64,000 nt of DNA from Verrucomicrobiales bacterium (GTDB lineage Bacteria; Verrucomicrobiota; Verrucomicrobiia; Verrucomicrobiales; DEV007). Below the pieces are notes generated by a model. The model worked only from the letters and a program-made list of their open reading frames with translations. It did no database searches and was not told the origin of the DNA. Position 1 is the stretch's first letter. Every line of letters begins with the position of its first letter. The position numbers were made by a program, and so were the translations under genes. Location of the stretch: contig PAAG01000036.1 in assembly GCA_002698785.1 (NCBI GenBank), positions 1-64,000 on the forward strand, in the 5' to 3' direction. Positions 26,684 to 35,063 of the stretch are shown here, in pieces.

Positions 26684-28339
26684 ATGAACTGCCTTTTCGT
26701 ATCTGACTATATACCTCCGTTTCGCCGTGCACTGACCACAGTGCTCTCTTCCGTCATTATTTTACTAACACTTTCTGCTCTCCCTGCAACGGCAGTCGAA
26801 AGTCTGGTCGCGTTAGGCAGTGTTGATGAAGACGGAACCCTGTTGAACCATCAGTTACTCCCGGAAGGCATGCTTACCTGCGAGCGGGAACAAGAAGGAC
26901 AGTATAAGATCACAATCCAATCGGACGAAATCAACCGACTACTGGGGGCCTATACGATCTCCGCGACGCCAAAAGACAATCTTCTGGGAGATACGATCGC
27001 GATGGGGTTGAACAGCTCCTCGGGACTCGGTGGATTAGCATTCACCATTTTTACACGCGAAGCAGAGACAGCGGCCTCGCCAGACAGCTCCGTGGCAGCA
27101 GACCAGGCATTTTATTTCGTCATTCGCCAGTTACCGACCCGTACCCAGACACTGGATCGAGACACCCCATTCCTGGCAGCCATCGGTGAGACGAACACGG
27201 GCAGCAACTCAGTGAACGCCTTCGGGGTAAACGGCATCGTCGTGGAAGGCCAGAACCTCAATGGCGGCGTCCAGGCGCTGACATTGACGAAACCAGGAGC
27301 ATTTACCAATGATACCGTCGACAACTTCGTCTTCGAAGCAACGATTCGAAATGAGTTCGTTAACGATGAGACCGTGCGCGGCATAGTCTCCACCGTGACA
27401 GACAATGCAGTGACAATTCTCGTGTCCACCGACGATGTGCAGGACGATGCCAACTCGGAACTGCCTACCACCACTGCCCGTGACTACTCATTTGCCGTCT
27501 ATCACATCAGCGACAGCGAGCGAAACCGCCCCGCCGCTTCCAAACTACTACTGTCCAGTCTCACGGCCTCTTCCAACGGATCTGTCTCTTCCGACTATTC
27601 CGCTCATGTCGACGCCAACTTTGCGATCAACGCAGCACGCACTTCAACTGGGAGATATGTAATCTTTTACACCCGCGCGGGCTTTTTCCAGGGTCGGACC
27701 GAAGATCAGTTTCTCCCCCTCGCATTCGTTCAGGGATTTCCTTCAGACAGTGTCCTATCTTACGACAAATCCATCACAAGTGATCACACCCTGAGGCTCG
27801 AAATTCAGGTGCAGGATGTCGAGGTTACCGGCGATGGATTTGGCGAAAGGAGCAACCAGGATTTCTCGGTCAACCTGTTTGATCTCGCGCCGACTTTTCA
27901 GCCCGACACTCGAGTCGGCAAACGGAGAAATCTTTTCTCTATGCGCGGAAACAATATTTACAACGGATCGGGAGCGGGCCAGACACAGCGGGTGCGGGTA
28001 AAGGGTAAGAAGAGCGCGCGAGTCTACTTCGCAGTGGAGAATGACAGCCAGTCAACAGACACCTCGGCGCTGCGAGGCATTGCGAGAAGGCGATTTATCA
28101 AACAGAAACACTTCCAACTCACAGGCGGCCGAACGAACGTGACAGGCGCCCTGCGAATAGGCGTGCTGCGCACTCCCGCCTTGCGCCCCGGTCAGGCATA
28201 CCTGTTAGAATCGCAGATCAAGGCGAAGAGAAAATCACAATCCCGGCGCATCCGTCCCCAGCGACTCACATTCATCAGCACCTCCACAGAAACCGCTGCA
28301 ACGGACGTAGCCACAGCCCGTATCGTAGTGAAGCCATAG
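26684..28339 (+). CDS. Exported protein with RPDxR-type C-terminal domain
   Basis: This 551-residue protein has a signal region (hydrophobic TVLSSVIILLTLSALPATAV). Residues 45-400 are beta-rich, with no family I recognise. Residues 405-520 share a domain with the end of the adhesin-like protein at 50358: QPDTRVGKRRN, GNNIYNGSGAGQ, VYFAVENDSQSTDTSALRG, then NVTGAL. This 'PDxR...GN..Y..G.GQ...ENDG...R' pattern recurs in secreted proteins as a beta-sandwich repeat. Cell-surface location is inferred. Confidence 0.8.
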   Translation: MNCLFVSDYIPPFRRALTTVLSSVIILLTLSALPATAVESLVALGSVDEDGTLLNHQLLPEGMLTCEREQEGQYKITIQSDEINRLLGAYTISATPKDNLLGDTIAMGLNSSSGLGGLAFTIFTREAETAASPDSSVAADQAFYFVIRQLPTRTQTLDRDTPFLAAIGETNTGSNSVNAFGVNGIVVEGQNLNGGVQALTLTKPGAFTNDTVDNFVFEATIRNEFVNDETVRGIVSTVTDNAVTILVSTDDVQDDANSELPTTTARDYSFAVYHISDSERNRPAASKLLLSSLTASSNGSVSSDYSAHVDANFAINAARTSTGRYVIFYTRAGFFQGRTEDQFLPLAFVQGFPSDSVLSYDKSITSDHTLRLEIQVQDVEVTGDGFGERSNQDFSVNLFDLAPTFQPDTRVGKRRNLFSMRGNNIYNGSGAGQTQRVRVKGKKSARVYFAVENDSQSTDTSALRGIARRRFIKQKHFQLTGGRTNVTGALRIGVLRTPALRPGQAYLLESQIKAKRKSQSRRIRPQRLTFISTSTETAATDVATARIVVKP

Positions 28340-28545
28340 CACCTCCGCCCCTGTGGGCAATACGCACGGTGAAAAGTGTCAGAGCCTACCTTTTCTACCA
28401 AGATGATAGAAAAAGAAAGCCGGGAATAGAGACCACGCAGAGTGGGTGTTGTAGTAAACCATCCCACCAGGAGCCGTAATGCTGTCGAGATTTCAGGAAA
28501 TCAGCCCCTTAATAGTAATCTCTTCGCCAACACCTGTTTCGCCCG

Positions 28546-28887
28546 ATGAAGCAACTCGCTGTAAAAATTGCTCCTTTCGCACTGGCGCTCATTCTCTCTG
28601 CCTCTTCTTTCTTACTTCCCTTTCGTGAAGACCTGTCGAGACTCGTGGTTAGCGAGATATGGTCGAACATATTGATCGCCCTACACTTTGTGCCGTTGCA
28701 GATAGTATCGCTCATCGGAGCCGGGACAGTGGTGAGTATGTATTTATTTCTCGCACTCCGAATCGCATTCTGGACCTACATTTCAATCAGGAAAAACGCT
28801 TTTACCTTCGTGGTAGTCGACATTTGCATCAGCATAGTAAACTTTGTGCCCGCCATACTCTTCTTCTCATTTCTGGTTCGAGTGTAA
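28546..28887 (+). CDS. Small polytopic membrane protein
   Basis: A 113-residue protein with about three hydrophobic segments (IAPFALALILSASSFLLPF, VPLQIVSLIGAGTVVSMYLF and VVVDICISIVNFVPAILFFS). No family is recognised. The 206-base gap before it holds nothing clear. Confidence 0.65.
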   Translation: MKQLAVKIAPFALALILSASSFLLPFREDLSRLVVSEIWSNILIALHFVPLQIVSLIGAGTVVSMYLFLALRIAFWTYISIRKNAFTFVVVDICISIVNFVPAILFFSFLVRV

Positions 28888-28904
28888 GCAGCAGCAAAAT
28901 AGCC

Positions 28905-29099
28905 CTACACCGCCACACGCTCCCGGCATCCGCCCCCATTCGCTGCCATCTCCATTACCTCTTCGTCTTCACCTCCAAATTGCTTCTTCAAATTCTCCGC
29001 CACCCACTTTCGTAGGTCGCTATTCGCAGAATCGGCGGTGGCCGACGTATCACGGCGTTCAATGCGAAACTCCTCCAACAGTATCGAATCGATGTTCAT
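28905..29099 (-). CDS. Small hypothetical cytosolic protein
   Basis: A 64-residue charged protein (MNIDSILLEEFRIERRDTSA, then LRKWVAENLKKQFGGEDEEV) that predicts as helical. An AAAGGA sequence 7 bases before the ATG is one of the few good Shine-Dalgarno sites in the window and supports this start. Function is unknown. Confidence 0.55.
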   Translation of the reverse strand: MNIDSILLEEFRIERRDTSATADSANSDLRKWVAENLKKQFGGEDEEVMEMAANGGGCRERVAV

Positions 29100-29294
29100 A
29101 ATGCAGTCCTTTGTTTTGTGGTCGACTGCATCCTGCCTGAAAAACCTGTCAGAAAAGGGGGTAAAAAAATGACAAAACTGTAATTCGGCCGGCCCAAATC
29201 GAGTCTCAACAGACCGTCTTTTCAGCTTTTCAAAAACCCCAGATGCACATTTCCATCCCGAGTGTATACTCCGCGCAACACACTCATCAGATCC

Positions 29295-29396
29295 ATGAAT
29301 CCTGACCTCGTTTACATCCTCCTTCTCTTCGGCTCCATTACCACACTCGGCCTCCTCATCCTTGGGTTCGGCGACAAGTGGAAGCAGAAGCTGTAG
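29295..29396 (+). CDS. Single-span membrane microprotein
   Basis: A 33-residue frame encodes a short N-terminus, one hydrophobic helix (VYILLLFGSITTLGLLILGF) and a basic end (DKWKQKL), the classic form of a bacterial membrane microprotein. Codon use is C-ending like nearby genes. The upstream gap is free of other genes. No Shine-Dalgarno is evident. Confidence 0.45.
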   Translation: MNPDLVYILLLFGSITTLGLLILGFGDKWKQKL

Positions 29397-29478
29397 TCCA
29401 CACTACGCCCCACCCTGCATCACTCGCGGGAACCAATTCCTCCACCGGGGGAAACCAGCACACAGGTTCAGTAGGTAG

Positions 29479-29498
29479 CAGAAGATGCCAATCTTCTG
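29479..29498. repeat. Short perfect inverted repeat
   Basis: CAGAAGAT and ATCTTCTG pair perfectly around the loop GCCA. It lies between the microprotein and the next gene, flanked by GTAG on the left and CTGTAG on the right, like the frame of the hairpin elements at 1126 and 43246 but with a different stem. Confidence 0.45.
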
Positions 29499-29693
29499 TC
29501 TGTAGGCGCATCCATTCCGTGTGGCAAATAGACTGCACGACCATCCCGGCGCGCACTCGAATTCGAAGACCGGGGATTCGTCAGACTGACCGACGGCGTA
29601 ATGGTGAGCCAGCGATAAGGTGCCCCCACCAGAAACTCGTCACAAAAATCCCGCAGCCAGACAACAATCATTCGGAATAGCAACATTTCGAAA

Positions 29694-30329
29694 GTGCGCA
29701 TCGCGGAAGAAAATACACCGACCACAAAAGCCTGTGCGCCCCGCCCCGTCAGACGCATAATAGTCTCTTTTCTCTCCCTTTCCGGGCTGGTCGCCACTGG
29801 GTTTTCGCAGGAAATTGCACACCACACCAGCCGAGAACTCGAAGCGATCATCGAGAAGATCGAAGCCATCGAGATCGAATCCACCGAGGTCACATCAGAG
29901 ACAGTTGGATGGCTGATGGAGATTATTTCTTCAAAAAACACAGATCTTCATCGCCCATTTGTCGTGACTCACGAACAAAGCGGAACCTCCTACCATCCCA
30001 CATCGAGCTACGCTATCTGGGCTCTCAGTTCACTCATCAAAGACACTCCGTACACTTACACAGATCCTGGCTGGGAAACTGGCGCGCACATGATCGGAGA
30101 GCGAAAACGATGGGTCGAGTGGTGGAAGAAAAACAAGAGCCGCTTACAGATTCGAGAAAGCCGAGGTCACCAACAAGAGACTCAAAAAACAATCGAATCA
30201 GAAAAGCAACGGCAGGCAGAAAACCTAGAGATGTACCGTAACATTTCGCGCATCCAGTCTCGCGGAGGCAAACGAGATTTCTTCGAACTCGAGCATGAGG
30301 TGCTATTTGGAAAATCAGACGGTAAATAG
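29694..30329 (+). CDS. Hypothetical exported or membrane-anchored protein
   Basis: A 211-residue protein with a late hydrophobic segment (IIVSFLSLSGLVATGFSQ, about 22-40) after a basic N-terminus, so a signal peptide is likely. The mature part is helical and charged, with a WVEWWKKNKSRL segment that recalls short HEAT-type exported proteins ending in 'W-x-x-W-x-x-x-N'. No catalytic motif is visible. It converges with the kinase gene, 24 bases away. Confidence 0.65.
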   Translation: MRIAEENTPTTKACAPRPVRRIIVSFLSLSGLVATGFSQEIAHHTSRELEAIIEKIEAIEIESTEVTSETVGWLMEIISSKNTDLHRPFVVTHEQSGTSYHPTSSYAIWALSSLIKDTPYTYTDPGWETGAHMIGERKRWVEWWKKNKSRLQIRESRGHQQETQKTIESEKQRQAENLEMYRNISRIQSRGGKRDFFELEHEVLFGKSDGK

Positions 30330-30353
30330 ATCCCCCTGTATTTGGGGCCTCTC

Positions 30354-32987
30354 TCACCGCTTCTCGATCACATGCTCTACCGGCTCTTGGCTGGTCGCCG
30401 AAATCGAGCTCACCACAACAGACTCCTCGTTCACTTTCTCCACCCGAAGAGTCTCCCCCGGGGCTGACGGAAGCGAAAAACTATCTCCCTCTTTCACAAA
30501 AATGATATCCTCATCCTTCGTCGAAAATTCGGCGAAATACGTCGGGATAACAGTCTCAGTCTGGCGGAGCAGTTCATACGTCTCTTGGGTAGGTAGATAG
30601 ACAATCGTGATGACAGAAGCATCCAAATTGATTCCATTTCTGACCATTTCCTTCTCCTCAAACGACTCGATTCGAAATTGCCCGTCCTCAGAAGTATCTC
30701 CGACTCTCAAATAGAAATTTTCCGGCTGTGGCCATTTCGCCGTTGGCAATCGGCGAATTTGAAATCTCTCAGCATCCGGTCGAGCAGCATACTCGAGTTT
30801 GTATTCCTGCTGCTTTCGATCGACAAAAACCAGCCCTTCGATACCTGGGCTCTCCTTACCCGGCGGGGCATTCCCGATATCCGTAAACCAGCCCTCGGTT
30901 ACATATTCCTTGATCACCAGATGCTCGGTTCCATGAGGAAAGGAAACACGCTCCAGCGTCAGGATAACCGCAAGTGGTTCATCATTTAACCCCACAACCG
31001 CGTCCAGATCGCTAGCCATGGGAGAATCCCTCCTCACAAAAGCAGCATCAGAAAATTCGTTCAACTCCCCGTAAGGCGCATTAATCCCAAAAACATAATA
31101 ATCGTCCAGATCAGAAAAAGAATCACGATCAAGACCGTAATAGTCAGACTTACGTTCGAGTACGACACGATATGTCCCCGGATTCGACATTTCGCCTTCC
31201 AGGAATTTCGCCAAATGCCGGTCGTGAAATTCGACGAAAATCTCCCAGTCGACTTTCAGGTTTCCATCCTCGACCCTCACAATGACAGGAAATCCCTGAT
31301 CCCCTTCCTTAGTCGAAATGAGATACACCCAGTAAGGACCTCCCATTTCCTCATCCATCTCCATCTGGAAAAGCTGATTGGAAAATCGCGAAATCTTCAC
31401 ATATGGCCACTTCTCATAGTATGCCTCAATCGCAGGGCGTAGGCGTTCCACTTGGTAGCAGTATTTCAGTCGATCCTCCCAACTGGGAGCGTAGACGAAC
31501 GCGTCGATTATCTCTTTCACTCGGGTCAGAGGCCCCTCGTCCGGCCCCGGTGCAGCAAACGTGTCAGGATAGTCCGAGGTCTCTTCTTTCTCTCTCGCAT
31601 CTGCATCGTCAACCGAACCTGCTTGCGTAGGCTCTCCAACAATTTCAGCAACACGTTCGGCAAAATCCTTCTCCTCTTCTTTCGGCTCCGGCGCCGCACC
31701 GTTACTGTCGACGATCAACACCGGCTCGTCAGTATCGCCCGGCAAAGCTGTCGTGCTCCCGTTTTCTGAAGAAGGTTCAGCATCCCCCTCTTCACCCGAG
31801 CCGTCATCCCCACCTGACACATCCACCACATTTTCACCATCAACACCAGCATCCTTCGCCGTCCCGGAAAAACCACCAGACTTGAACTTCATGACAACAA
31901 TCACCGAAACCGACACCACGATTACCGCCACAAAAATACCCATCAAAATCTTCTCCCATCCCACGGATGTCCTCCTACCCTCCGGTCGAGGTTTCGGCCA
32001 TGGGCTTGGCGGATCTGGGTCAGGCTCAGCATCAGAAACCGGCTCAGTATCGGCACCCTCCTTACCTATGAAAAGCGATCTCATCTCAAGCCACGCATCC
32101 CTCATCTCCGACGCCGAGGCAAAACGCTCATCAGGCTCTTCCTCCAGAGCTTTTCCTACCCAATCGTCAACCTCGTCCGAGAGATCATCTCTCAGCTTGC
32201 TTGGCTTACTCGAAAAACTGGGCCGATTCTTACCCGTCAACAATTGGAATGCGATCAGGCCGATCGAATACAGATCACTCCGTTCAGAATGATCCTCAAG
32301 AAGCGGCGGCAACAACTCCGGAGCCATATACTGAATCGTGCCAATCATCGCTTCCGCACGACTACTCTTCTCCGCCGGAATCGTGTCCCCTATCTCGGAC
32401 AGGTCCGGGGGATCACCAGAATTGTCTACCTGGACCTTCGTTTCGATCCAGGTCGTCTTCAGTTGCTGCTTATACTCCTCCGGATCGATCGCCTGCGCCA
32501 AACCGAAATCGGCGACAACGATCCCATCCTCATCGAGTAAGATATTCGCCGGTTTAATATCCCTATGCAGCACCTTCGTATCGTGAGCATAAGAAACCGC
32601 ATCCAGAATCTGATCGACTATCTCAAACACATCCACCAGCGGGAACTGCGCTTCATCGTCCATTCGGTCCCGCAGCGTCACCCACCGACTCTCCCCATCC
32701 GTCGCAGGAATCCCCTTGATCAAAGGCATCTGCATCCACGTCACACCATTTTCATCAGGATGAAACCCATTCACCTCAAGAATATGAGGGTGAGCAGCAC
32801 CCAAATTCTTCATCACCCGGGCCTCGTTCAGAAAACGCGCCCGAAAACTTTCATCCCCACTGTATTCCTGATGGAGAACCTTCAAGGCAAACTCATTCCC
32901 CAATAGATCGCGAACCGAGTATACAGTCCCCATACCACCCCTCCCGATGGTATCTTGCTTAATGTATTGACCGATCGTTTCAGGCAT
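30354..32987 (-). CDS. Transmembrane Ser/Thr protein kinase (PknB-like)
   Basis: An 877-residue protein. Residues 1-300 are a complete Hanks-type kinase domain: GRGGMGTVY glycine loop, FALKV with the ATP lysine, HRDIKPANILL catalytic loop, DFGLA metal site and MAPEL activation-segment end. An insert of about 30 residues sits between DFG and APE. A membrane span follows (ILMGIFVAVIVVSVSVIVVM, about 343-365), then an acidic, low-complexity linker and an extracytoplasmic beta-rich region (about 490-877) with no PASTA repeat. It should phosphorylate cytosolic proteins in response to an envelope signal. The starts of kinase and preceding genes are well separated. Confidence 0.93.
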   Translation of the reverse strand: MPETIGQYIKQDTIGRGGMGTVYSVRDLLGNEFALKVLHQEYSGDESFRARFLNEARVMKNLGAAHPHILEVNGFHPDENGVTWMQMPLIKGIPATDGESRWVTLRDRMDDEAQFPLVDVFEIVDQILDAVSYAHDTKVLHRDIKPANILLDEDGIVVADFGLAQAIDPEEYKQQLKTTWIETKVQVDNSGDPPDLSEIGDTIPAEKSSRAEAMIGTIQYMAPELLPPLLEDHSERSDLYSIGLIAFQLLTGKNRPSFSSKPSKLRDDLSDEVDDWVGKALEEEPDERFASASEMRDAWLEMRSLFIGKEGADTEPVSDAEPDPDPPSPWPKPRPEGRRTSVGWEKILMGIFVAVIVVSVSVIVVMKFKSGGFSGTAKDAGVDGENVVDVSGGDDGSGEEGDAEPSSENGSTTALPGDTDEPVLIVDSNGAAPEPKEEEKDFAERVAEIVGEPTQAGSVDDADAREKEETSDYPDTFAAPGPDEGPLTRVKEIIDAFVYAPSWEDRLKYCYQVERLRPAIEAYYEKWPYVKISRFSNQLFQMEMDEEMGGPYWVYLISTKEGDQGFPVIVRVEDGNLKVDWEIFVEFHDRHLAKFLEGEMSNPGTYRVVLERKSDYYGLDRDSFSDLDDYYVFGINAPYGELNEFSDAAFVRRDSPMASDLDAVVGLNDEPLAVILTLERVSFPHGTEHLVIKEYVTEGWFTDIGNAPPGKESPGIEGLVFVDRKQQEYKLEYAARPDAERFQIRRLPTAKWPQPENFYLRVGDTSEDGQFRIESFEEKEMVRNGINLDASVITIVYLPTQETYELLRQTETVIPTYFAEFSTKDEDIIFVKEGDSFSLPSAPGETLRVEKVNEESVVVSSISATSQEPVEHVIEKR

Positions 32988-33118
32988 ATCTCTCCAGCAA
33001 CACTAGACCAAATGAGGAGCCAGAATAGCGCATTATTTCTCTCGATAAAGGGCAATCGCCCCTGCAATTTTTCAAAGACCACACCCCATTCATTCAACTC
33101 AGATCAAGTTCGTAAAAT

Positions 33119-33219
33119 AGAGGGGACACAAACGCAGAAAATTGCAACAATCCCCCATCCAAAGGTCCCCATGAAAACCATCACCCCCACCGCTGCAAAC
33201 GAGTCCAGCGACGCCACCG
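33119..33219 (+). repeat. Copy of the 5' end of the rhodanese-YceI gene
   Basis: Bases 33137-33219 align without gaps to 37110-37192, with about six differences by eye (near 93 percent). The match covers both the region before the start codon and the first 16 codons of the intact gene, and weaker similarity goes on to the left. It therefore is a duplicated gene end, not a conserved protein motif. It bounds one side of the 33.4-37.0 kb cassette. Confidence 0.85.
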
Positions 33220-33299
33220 CACCTGGTATCTCCAGCCCGGCAGCTCCCACGAACCCACCGGAAACGAAATCATCGGAACCGGCCGGGGGGAATAAGTAG
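33171..33299 (+). pseudogene. Truncated rhodanese-YceI start, 42-codon frame
   Basis: The frame begins MKTITPTAANESSDAT, identical to the intact gene at 37144, then leaves the homology and continues as Pro/Ser-rich codons (APGISSPAAPTNPPETKS) to a stop at 33299. It is most simply a broken gene start that gained a new end. Whether it is translated is unknown. Confidence 0.6.
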
Positions 33300-33332
33300 A
33301 AGCAAACAGGAATTGGATCCGTACAATAAAAC

Positions 33333-33357
33333 CCGGCCGCCATGACTGGGCGGTCGG
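33333..33357. terminator. GC-rich hairpin downstream of the truncated gene start
   Basis: CCGGCCGCC and GGCGGTCGG pair over 9 bases with one G-T wobble and a 7-base loop, flanked by AAAAC on the left and ATTTC on the right. It lies between the truncated frame and the convergent gene ending at 33449, so it could terminate transcription from both sides. Confidence 0.5.
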
Positions 33358-33448
33358 ATTTCACACAACACCGAGAACAGGTGCATTCCTCGAAATAAGT
33401 GCTCTCACCTTGCGGCGAGAACCCATATTCCAGCATCACTCCCCGAGC

Positions 33449-34939
33449 CTACTCTTGAGTATCAGGGCCTTTCGAATTGTCGTCACCAGAACTTGCTCCA
33501 ATAAATTCATTTGGATAGAACTTGTTCAACCACGCCTCGGCCAGTTGCCTTGCCGTGATAGGCTTAAGAAAATAATTAATGGGAACCCCACATTTACCAG
33601 CGATTGCTTTTTGAACATAGTCATCAAACGCAGTCATCATGGAGTTCGTGTCGATCACTTGATTATTCGCCGTGTCGTACGATCCGAGCGAAGACACTAC
33701 GTTCGTCACATAACTGTTGTTCAATTGCATAAAGCTCTCCCCCGTCTTGGCCTTTTCAGCGGCCGCCCCCATGGAATTCACTTCCGTATCGGTTGCTCCC
33801 TGGATGGCAGCAAGCTGCTCCATCACCGCTTTAGGGTCTGGATTCAGGTTCTGAACAGACGTCGCCACCTCATTCGACTTGATGGAAGGAATCAGCCCCA
33901 TCGTAATGACACTCGCATGAGACTGTAGATTAGAGGTGCTCAGCAGACTTTTGAGACTATCAGCAAAGGAAGCATCCAGCCCGAATTTTCCACTCGAATT
34001 GGAAAGAAATAGATTCTCACTAATCGATGCACTCATCGAGGTCGCAAAGGTAGAAGACTTCTGTGACGACTCCGATTTCTCCTCCTTCAGCAGGTGAACC
34101 ATTCCCACGAAGCTGGAACCATAAGTCGCCCCGGACAGCAGATTCATTTCAGCCTCGTCGGAACCTTTGCCTGAAATCGCCTTTTCCATCGATTTTCGGT
34201 CTGATGTATCGATTTTCTTGCCTTTACCCGTCTTCTCCACATAGAAATTCCATGCTCGAATCGCTTTCTCAGGGTCGAGCACAAACGGAGCGAAGACATC
34301 AGCCATCTTATGAGTACAGTTTGCAGTAATGACCAGTGTACCTTGAAGAGAATGCTTCGCATGCTGCGCCGCCAAGGTATCCTTCGTCGAAGTTCCCACC
34401 TTCGCCGCATAAGTAGGCGATAAGAACCCTGACGTCTGTCCGGAAACATACGTCGCAATTGCGTTCGCATGCGCCTCCTGTCCTTGTTCATTATCCTCCA
34501 CCCTGAAATACTGGGCATCCATTTTCATCGAGTCAGCAGACAGCTGAAACTGTTTGATGGCCGACTTATTATAATCCATCGGACTCTCGACCTGCCCCTC
34601 AATCTTAATGTTTCCGGCCTTGTTTCTCGCTTCCGTTATCTTTGGCTGAGCTTCGTTGTGCTTCTTGGCAAGGTTCACGGCGGCCGTAGACATCTGGGTC
34701 GTAAGTGTGTGAATTTCAGCGGCCATGGAATCGAGATCCTCTTTTTTCACATTCATGTTCATCATCTCTTGAAGAGTCATGTCCATACTTCGCTTGGCTA
34801 GAATTAGGGAGTTCAACTCAAGCTGTGCATCATCGATTGGCTTCTGCGCTTTGGCGATGTCTTTGAGAGCGTCAATCTTACTTGGATTGACGATATTCCC
34901 GAGCACCAGGCTGGGATCATAAGGGATAGTAGTAGGCAT
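33449..34939 (-). CDS. Uncharacterised 496-residue protein of the 33-37 kb cassette
   Basis: There is no signal peptide. Residues 20-115 are helical and probably coiled coil (IDALKDIAKAQKPIDDAQLE, then KKEDLDSMAAEIHTLTTQMS). Residues 190-360 are Ser/Thr/Gly-rich beta pattern (LLSGATYGSSFVGMVHLL, then SSTFATSMSASISENLFL, SHASVITMGLIPSIKS), a texture seen in some membrane-inserting proteins, but I recognise no family and claim no function. Codon use is A/T-richer than the 37-43 kb block. It is divergent from the PD-(D/E)xK-like gene with 124 bases between starts, so the two are probably co-regulated. Confidence 0.75.
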   Translation of the reverse strand: MPTTIPYDPSLVLGNIVNPSKIDALKDIAKAQKPIDDAQLELNSLILAKRSMDMTLQEMMNMNVKKEDLDSMAAEIHTLTTQMSTAAVNLAKKHNEAQPKITEARNKAGNIKIEGQVESPMDYNKSAIKQFQLSADSMKMDAQYFRVEDNEQGQEAHANAIATYVSGQTSGFLSPTYAAKVGTSTKDTLAAQHAKHSLQGTLVITANCTHKMADVFAPFVLDPEKAIRAWNFYVEKTGKGKKIDTSDRKSMEKAISGKGSDEAEMNLLSGATYGSSFVGMVHLLKEEKSESSQKSSTFATSMSASISENLFLSNSSGKFGLDASFADSLKSLLSTSNLQSHASVITMGLIPSIKSNEVATSVQNLNPDPKAVMEQLAAIQGATDTEVNSMGAAAEKAKTGESFMQLNNSYVTNVVSSLGSYDTANNQVIDTNSMMTAFDDYVQKAIAGKCGVPINYFLKPITARQLAEAWLNKFYPNEFIGASSGDDNSKGPDTQE

Positions 34940-34959
34940 TTTATTAAGCGGTTAATACA

Positions 34960-34976
34960 TTCAATTTCACATTGAA
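34960..34976. promoter_or_regulatory. Dyad in divergent promoter
   Basis: TTCAAT and ATTGAA flank TTCAC in the A/T-rich space between the divergent cassette genes. It sits 21 bases before the start of the minus gene and could be an operator for both. Confidence 0.35.
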
Positions 34977-35063
34977 CTTCCCACACAAAATTAAATCCCC
35001 TATACAAAGTCAACAAATATACACACAAAACCCCCTGCACCCTACTGCACCACCACATATCCC

